From: Bacilli bacterium
Lineage (GTDB): Bacteria > Bacillota_I > Bacilli_A > RF39 > UBA660
Assembly (NCBI GenBank): GCA_017434825.1
Contig: JAFSGC010000004.1
Location: 62,001 to 126,000 of the forward strand
Length of the DNA stretch: 64,000 nt
Reading direction: 5' to 3'
This document shows, piece by piece, positions 60,425-64,000 of this stretch. The notes below the pieces were generated by a model. That model saw only the letters and a list, made by a program, of their open reading frames with translations, ran no database searches and was not told where the DNA came from. Made by a program: the position numbers and the translations under genes. The stretch's first letter is position 1. Each line of letters begins with the position of its first letter.

Positions 60425-61810
60425 TTTAACAGAATCAACTTTGAAATAAAATTCTGATCCTTTATTAATTTGACTTTTAACGCCATATTCAAAATTATGT
60501 TTCTCTAAGATAGTTTTTACTATACTAAGACCTAATCCAGAACTCACTACGTTTCTCTTATGATTCTTATCATTTTTATAATATTTAGTCCAAATGTTCT
60601 TTATTTCTTTTGGTTTAATTCCTTTACCAGTATCAATAATTTTAACTATATACTTTTTATTTTCTTCTTCGATGGCAACCGTTACTTTTTTATCGTCACC
60701 AGTGAAGTTAATTGCATTATTTATTAAATTATATATTACTTGATTTATTTTCTTTTTATCAGCCTTAATAATAGCCTTTTTAGGTAATTTGGTAATAAGC
60801 TGATAATCTTCCCTTTCACATATTATTTGATACTTATTAATAATATTTCTTATTTCTTCGACTAAATCATATTCCTCGATAAAGAAATTGTGTTCACTTT
60901 GATCAAGCGATGACATTTCTAAGATATCATTTACTAAAACAGTTAATCTATCTACTTCATCTACGATAACAGCTATATCTGAATCAAGTTTAATTTTATC
61001 TTTGTACGATATATCTTTTATTTTTTCAGCATACGCTTTAATCATTGTAAGCGGAGTTTTTAAATCATGAGTAACATTTGCCATCAAATCTTGTTGATAA
61101 GTTTGAACTTTTCCAAGTTCAGTTTGAACCATATCTAAAGTTTCACTTAGTTCATCAATTTCTTTAATACCAGTCTCTTCGAATGCATTTTCATAATTTT
61201 CTTTACCAATATTTGTTGCTTTTTTAGTTATACTTCGAATTGGTTCAGTAATTTTACGAGACACAAAACTAGCAACTGCACACGATATTATTATACATAC
61301 AAAAGTAACATATATTAACTGACTATGAAGCATCCGACTTACAACAGTATTTTCTTTTAAAGGAGCATAGATAAAAATATCTGTTCCTTCATTATTTAAA
61401 GCATATAAAAATCCAGGATTATCATTAATAGCATTTACATGATATGTCATTTCTGATTTAGTGCTTGTTATAAACTTGTATATAAGTTTTATCACATCAG
61501 GGTTTTTAATATTACATCCAAGCATTTTAGTATTATATTCTTTAATCTCTCCATATTCAGCATAAACTGATATGCACAAACTATTTTCATACGCTAAATT
61601 TTCAATTAATCCATTATTTTGGGGATTATCCAAATCCGAATCAATTATTATTTGGGCAACCTTCGAAGCATTTTCTTGTTGAAATTTACTATAGAAAATA
61701 CTAAAAAAAACTGTTTCAAATCCCCATACAAATAAAAGCATGATTACACTAAAACATATTAGATAAACTTGCGTTTTAAAAAAGATACTACTTTTCTTCT
61801 TGGTCTTCAA
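60401..61810 (-). CDS. Sensor histidine kinase
   Basis: The 469-aa protein has two helices (~10-35, 163-185) flanking an exported sensor domain of ~125 residues. A HAMP region (~185-235), HisKA (NVTHDLKTPLTMIKAYAEK, phosphorylated His) and HATPase_c (INKVIYNLINNAINFT, GKGIKPKEI, GLGLSIVKTIL) follow. It is a typical VicK/PhoR-like kinase. It overlaps the response regulator gene by 23 nt. The signal is unknown. Confidence 0.92.
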   Translation of the reverse strand: MKTKKKSSIFFKTQVYLICFSVIMLLFVWGFETVFFSIFYSKFQQENASKVAQIIIDSDLDNPQNNGLIENLAYENSLCISVYAEYGEIKEYNTKMLGCNIKNPDVIKLIYKFITSTKSEMTYHVNAINDNPGFLYALNNEGTDIFIYAPLKENTVVSRMLHSQLIYVTFVCIIISCAVASFVSRKITEPIRSITKKATNIGKENYENAFEETGIKEIDELSETLDMVQTELGKVQTYQQDLMANVTHDLKTPLTMIKAYAEKIKDISYKDKIKLDSDIAVIVDEVDRLTVLVNDILEMSSLDQSEHNFFIEEYDLVEEIRNIINKYQIICEREDYQLITKLPKKAIIKADKKKINQVIYNLINNAINFTGDDKKVTVAIEEENKKYIVKIIDTGKGIKPKEIKNIWTKYYKNDKNHKRNVVSSGLGLSIVKTILEKHNFEYGVKSQINKGSEFYFKVDSVKQKKDVRK

Positions 61811-62456
61811 ATTTATATCCCATTCCTCTTACCGTTTTAATTCTATCACGATATTGGCCTAAATGTCCTCTTAAGGTTTTAATGTGAGTATCAATTGTAC
61901 GATCATCACCATAAAAATCATATCCCCAGATATTATTTAAAAGATTTTCTCTTGAAAGAGCAATATTTTTATTTTGCATCAAATACTTTAATAAGTCATA
62001 TTCTTTTGGAGTAAGTTCTACTAAAGAACCATCAACACGTACTTCATGTGCTAAATTATCTATACAAATACCTTTGCACTCTATTTTATCATCATCAAAA
62101 TAAACTCTTTTAGTGACAGCTTTAATTCTAGCTATTAATTCTTTTGGACTAAATGGTTTAGTTATATAGTCATCTACACCTAATTCAAATCCAATTAATT
62201 TATCATATTCTTCATTACGTGCAGATAGCATAATACACGGAATATCTTTAATTTCTTTTATTTTTTTATAAGCAGAATATCCATCCATATGAGGCATCAT
62301 TATATCCATTATGATAATATTTATTTCATTATTACTAACTACATCAATAGCCTCTTTTCCATTAGCAGCCTCATAGACTTCCATTTTTTCTAATAATAAG
62401 TATTCTTTAATAACATCTCTAATAAGTTGTTCATCGTCTACGACTAAAACTTTCAT
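61788..62456 (-). CDS. OmpR/PhoB-family response regulator
   Basis: The 222-aa protein has a receiver domain with KVLVVDDEQLIRD, phospho-acceptor Asp in NIIIMDIMMPHMDGY and Lys in DDYITKPFSPKEL. The C-terminal winged helix ends DDRTIDTHIKTLRGHLGQYR and IKTVRGMGYKFE. RBS GGTGAT. Three 11-bp direct repeats upstream (62490-62522) look like a binding site for this class, suggesting autoregulation. Confidence 0.93.
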   Translation of the reverse strand: MKVLVVDDEQLIRDVIKEYLLLEKMEVYEAANGKEAIDVVSNNEINIIIMDIMMPHMDGYSAYKKIKEIKDIPCIMLSARNEEYDKLIGFELGVDDYITKPFSPKELIARIKAVTKRVYFDDDKIECKGICIDNLAHEVRVDGSLVELTPKEYDLLKYLMQNKNIALSRENLLNNIWGYDFYGDDRTIDTHIKTLRGHLGQYRDRIKTVRGMGYKFEDQEEK

Positions 62457-62489
62457 CTTATCACCACACTTGCATTTATATTAAAACAT

Positions 62490-62522
62490 AAATGTGTTAA
62501 CTATGTGAATAAAATGTTACAA
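62490..62522 (-). promoter_or_regulatory. Three 11-bp direct repeats upstream of response regulator
   Basis: The core ATGTG occurs at 62492 and 62503, and ATGTT at 62514 (plus-strand sequence), each exactly 11 nt apart: AAATGTGTTAA, CTATGTGAATA, AAATGTTACAA. OmpR/PhoB proteins bind head-to-tail to such helical-turn repeats. The site lies 34-66 nt upstream of the start codon. Confidence 0.6.
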
Positions 62523-62550
62523 AAAAAAAGATGCTTTATTCAGCATCTTT
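62519..62550 (-). terminator. Terminator after YtxH-like gene
   Basis: Nine-bp arms (62527-62535 and 62542-62550) with a 6-nt loop, then a T9 run on the minus strand; the stop codon is in the loop. Confidence 0.85.
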
Positions 62551-62964
62551 AGCTTTTTTAGTTTTTGTTTCTTTTGGTTCCTCTAATTTACTTGCTAAGT
62601 TCTTTAAAGTAGTTGCAGTTGCAGCTTTTACTTCTTTAGCGGCTTTTTGAACAGCAGGAGTTCCTTTTTCGATAGCAGCTTTAACAAGTTCATCAGCTTT
62701 AGCCTTAATAACTTCAGCTTTTTCAATAGCTATTTCTTTTACTTTTTCGCCATCTAATTCTTTAAGTTCATTTTGTAATTCCATTAGCTTTTCAGTAATA
62801 TTTTCTTTTACTTCTTCAGTATCTAATTCTTTTACTTTACAAAGTAATTCATTACATTTTTTCTTTAGGTCTTTTCTTGTTTCATCTCCACTTTTTGGTG
62901 CAAAAAGAATTCCAAGTCCAGTACCAATTCCTAATCCTAATAAAAACTTTGTTTTCTTTCCCAT
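62536..62964 (-). CDS. YtxH-like protein
   Basis: The 142-aa protein starts MGKKTKFLLGLGIGTGLGILFAPKSGDETRKDL, which is the YtxH signature: a Gly-rich helix, then FAPKSGxETR. A Lys/Glu/Ala-rich coiled-coil tail follows. YtxH proteins are small membrane-associated factors linked to envelope stress; the exact role is unknown. The gene lies 2 nt after the DUF948-like gene. Confidence 0.85.
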   Translation of the reverse strand: MGKKTKFLLGLGIGTGLGILFAPKSGDETRKDLKKKCNELLCKVKELDTEEVKENITEKLMELQNELKELDGEKVKEIAIEKAEVIKAKADELVKAAIEKGTPAVQKAAKEVKAATATTLKNLASKLEEPKETKTKKAKDAE

Positions 62965-62966
62965 AA

Positions 62967-63236
62967 TTAATTTCCCTTTCCTATAAATAGTCTATCGATT
63001 ATTCCACTGACGAAATCGATTACTCTTTCATATACTCCAGTAATTTTTCCTGAAGTAACTTCGATAATATTAAATAGCCCATTTAATGAATTAACTTTAT
63101 TTTCAACATTATCGACGATTCTTTCTACTTTATTCATAGTTATTATTAACTTAATCCCAATAATAATACCTATTATTAATAATGCAATAAGTAAAATGTA
63201 AATAAAAATTGGTAATACTTCTTTTAACATTTCCAT
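62967..63236 (-). CDS. DUF948/YtxG-like small membrane protein
   Basis: The 89-aa protein has one N-terminal helix (~7-33, IFIYILLIALLIIGIIIG) and an amphipathic coiled-coil part (MNKVERIVDNVENKVNSL), as in DUF948/YtxG proteins, which are often encoded next to YtxH. RBS overlaps the end of the upstream gene. Confidence 0.75.
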   Translation of the reverse strand: MEMLKEVLPIFIYILLIALLIIGIIIGIKLIITMNKVERIVDNVENKVNSLNGLFNIIEVTSGKITGVYERVIDFVSGIIDRLFIGKGN

Positions 63237-63238
63237 AA

Positions 63239-64000
63239 TTATTCACCCTCCTCTTTACTATCATACATTGAATCAATTAAATCAAATAAATCACTTTCAA
63301 GTGTATCCTCAACTTCAGGAACTTTAACTTCTTGTGTTACTTCAATTGGTTCTTGTTCAAGCATTGGTGCCTTCATTACATCATTGTTAATTTCAGGTAA
63401 TTCTATCTCATTTTCAAAGTCGCGATCAATATCTACTACTAAGTCTGATGTATCCTCTAAAAGTTCATCAATCGTTTTTACCTTTTTCTCTTTTTCTGCA
63501 GGTTCAGTAATTGTTACTGTTTCTGTTTCTTCGTAGAATGTTGTTCGAGGTTTAATTTCTACTTTTGGCATTTCTCTTTTTTCACCAAAAGCCTTATCTC
63601 TAACACTTTGAATATCCACTTTATCCGGATCTTTTCTTTTTAAAATATCACTCTTATCATAATTTTCATTTAAAATCCCGTAAACTGGTGAAATAATTGG
63701 AGATGGTTTAAATTTCTTGCGTTCAACAGTTTCTGTAATCTCTGTTTTTTCATATCTTCCGTAATCAGTTCTCTTTTCAATTTTCTTTTTACGTTCATAC
63801 TCAAAAACATTACTAGACCTTTTCTCAACTACAGGTTCTGGAGCTGCAGTTTTCATTGGCATTTGACTATCAAATTCCTCTTCATCAAAATCAAAGAAAG
63901 GAAATGTTGTATCGCTTTTAAATAATTCTCTTTCACTCATTTCAGCCTTAGGAGTTGGAGCGGGTGCCGGAGTCGGAGCTATCGGTTTAACCATCACTGG
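63239..64000 (-). CDS. Pro/Glu/Lys-rich protein, N-terminus beyond window edge
   Basis: The frame is open to base 64000 with no RBS inside the window, so the gene probably starts further right; in-frame GTG 63997 and ATG 63994 are possible but unsupported starts. The visible 253 codons give a Pro/Ala linker (PTPAPAPTPKAEM), DTTFPFFDFDEEEFDSQMP, a basic ERKKKIEKRTDYGRYE segment, SPIISPVYGILNENYDKSD, and an acidic C-terminus (EDTLESDLFDLIDSMYD). It looks like a disordered cytoplasmic protein of the YtxH operon. No family was recognised. Confidence 0.75.
   Translation of the reverse strand, partial: PVMVKPIAPTPAPAPTPKAEMSERELFKSDTTFPFFDFDEEEFDSQMPMKTAAPEPVVEKRSSNVFEYERKKKIEKRTDYGRYEKTEITETVERKKFKPSPIISPVYGILNENYDKSDILKRKDPDKVDIQSVRDKAFGEKREMPKVEIKPRTTFYEETETVTITEPAEKEKKVKTIDELLEDTSDLVVDIDRDFENEIELPEINNDVMKAPMLEQEPIEVTQEVKVPEVEDTLESDLFDLIDSMYDSKEEGE

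Noticed and set aside
1-64000. Mycoplasma-type TGA=Trp code
   Set aside because: TGA is used as a stop (for example the gene ending at 47426) and conserved Trp positions use TGG.
1-64000. CRISPR arrays, insertion sequences and prophage
   Set aside because: No regularly spaced repeats, transposase, integrase or phage structural genes were seen.

Overview
The window is strongly AT-rich chromosomal DNA from a low-GC Gram-positive bacterium that reads the standard bacterial code: TGA is used as a stop and Trp is TGG. A cell wall is implied by TagO/TagGH-type, LtaS-type, LCP-type and UppP genes. Together with SufU-type Fe-S assembly, a T-box leader and mostly minus-strand operons packed tightly with TAATG or 8-nt overlaps, this suggests an uncultured gut member of the Bacilli (RF39/Erysipelotrichia-like). 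That placement is inference from gene content.

Layout. 1-702 is the end of an anchored extracytoplasmic protein that runs off the left edge. 763-16596 is a surface glycopolymer locus read right to left. It begins with TagO and a Wzm/Wzt (TagG/TagH) exporter. A separately promoted GDP-heptose cassette follows: HddA, an epimerase, a fused HddC-GmhB, an acyltransferase and GmhA. Glycosyltransferases come next, including a GT8-GT2 fusion and a rare polymerase-GT4-Alg14 fusion coupled to an Alg13 partner. A DPM1-like transferase and GtrA close the locus. 16649-23756 holds a phosphoesterase, BipA/TypA, a heterodimeric ABC exporter with one degenerate ATPase subunit, and a small anchored protein. 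23861-24097 is a free-standing structured RNA whose two ends pair and which encloses a 41-codon ORF. A tRNA-Glu gene follows.

24364-30152 is an operon of two fused ATPase-permease ABC proteins and an M29 aminopeptidase. 30201-33641 encodes a secreted glucosaminidase with a C-terminal dockerin and, next to it, a membrane-anchored cohesin protein; this is a putative miniature cellulosome-type system for placing a wall hydrolase. The cohesin gene is interrupted by an in-frame amber codon followed by 69 open codons. Next come a ZIP transporter, PgeF, an anchored nuclease, two DUF1292 proteins and a coiled-coil protein. 38606-42034 is a T-box-controlled unit in which an HD hydrolase precedes valS. 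42050-44996 is a compact SUF operon with a very short SufD/SufB-like scaffold.

45170-50057 carries a Lys-rich membrane peptide gene on the plus strand and an LtaS / anchored protein / LCP operon on the minus strand, both tied to wall polymers. A tRNA-Gly and a decayed gene follow (50157-50669). 50723-59522 is mostly small membrane and hypothetical proteins, including two DUF2207-like proteins, a lipoprotein and an alpha/beta hydrolase. 59580-62456 has UppP facing a two-component system. 62536-64000 has YtxH- and DUF948-like proteins and a truncated Pro/Glu/Lys-rich protein. Many terminators lie inside the ends of genes, with the stop codon in the stem, so intergenic space is minimal. Extended -10 elements of the form TGATATAAT recur upstream of several operons.
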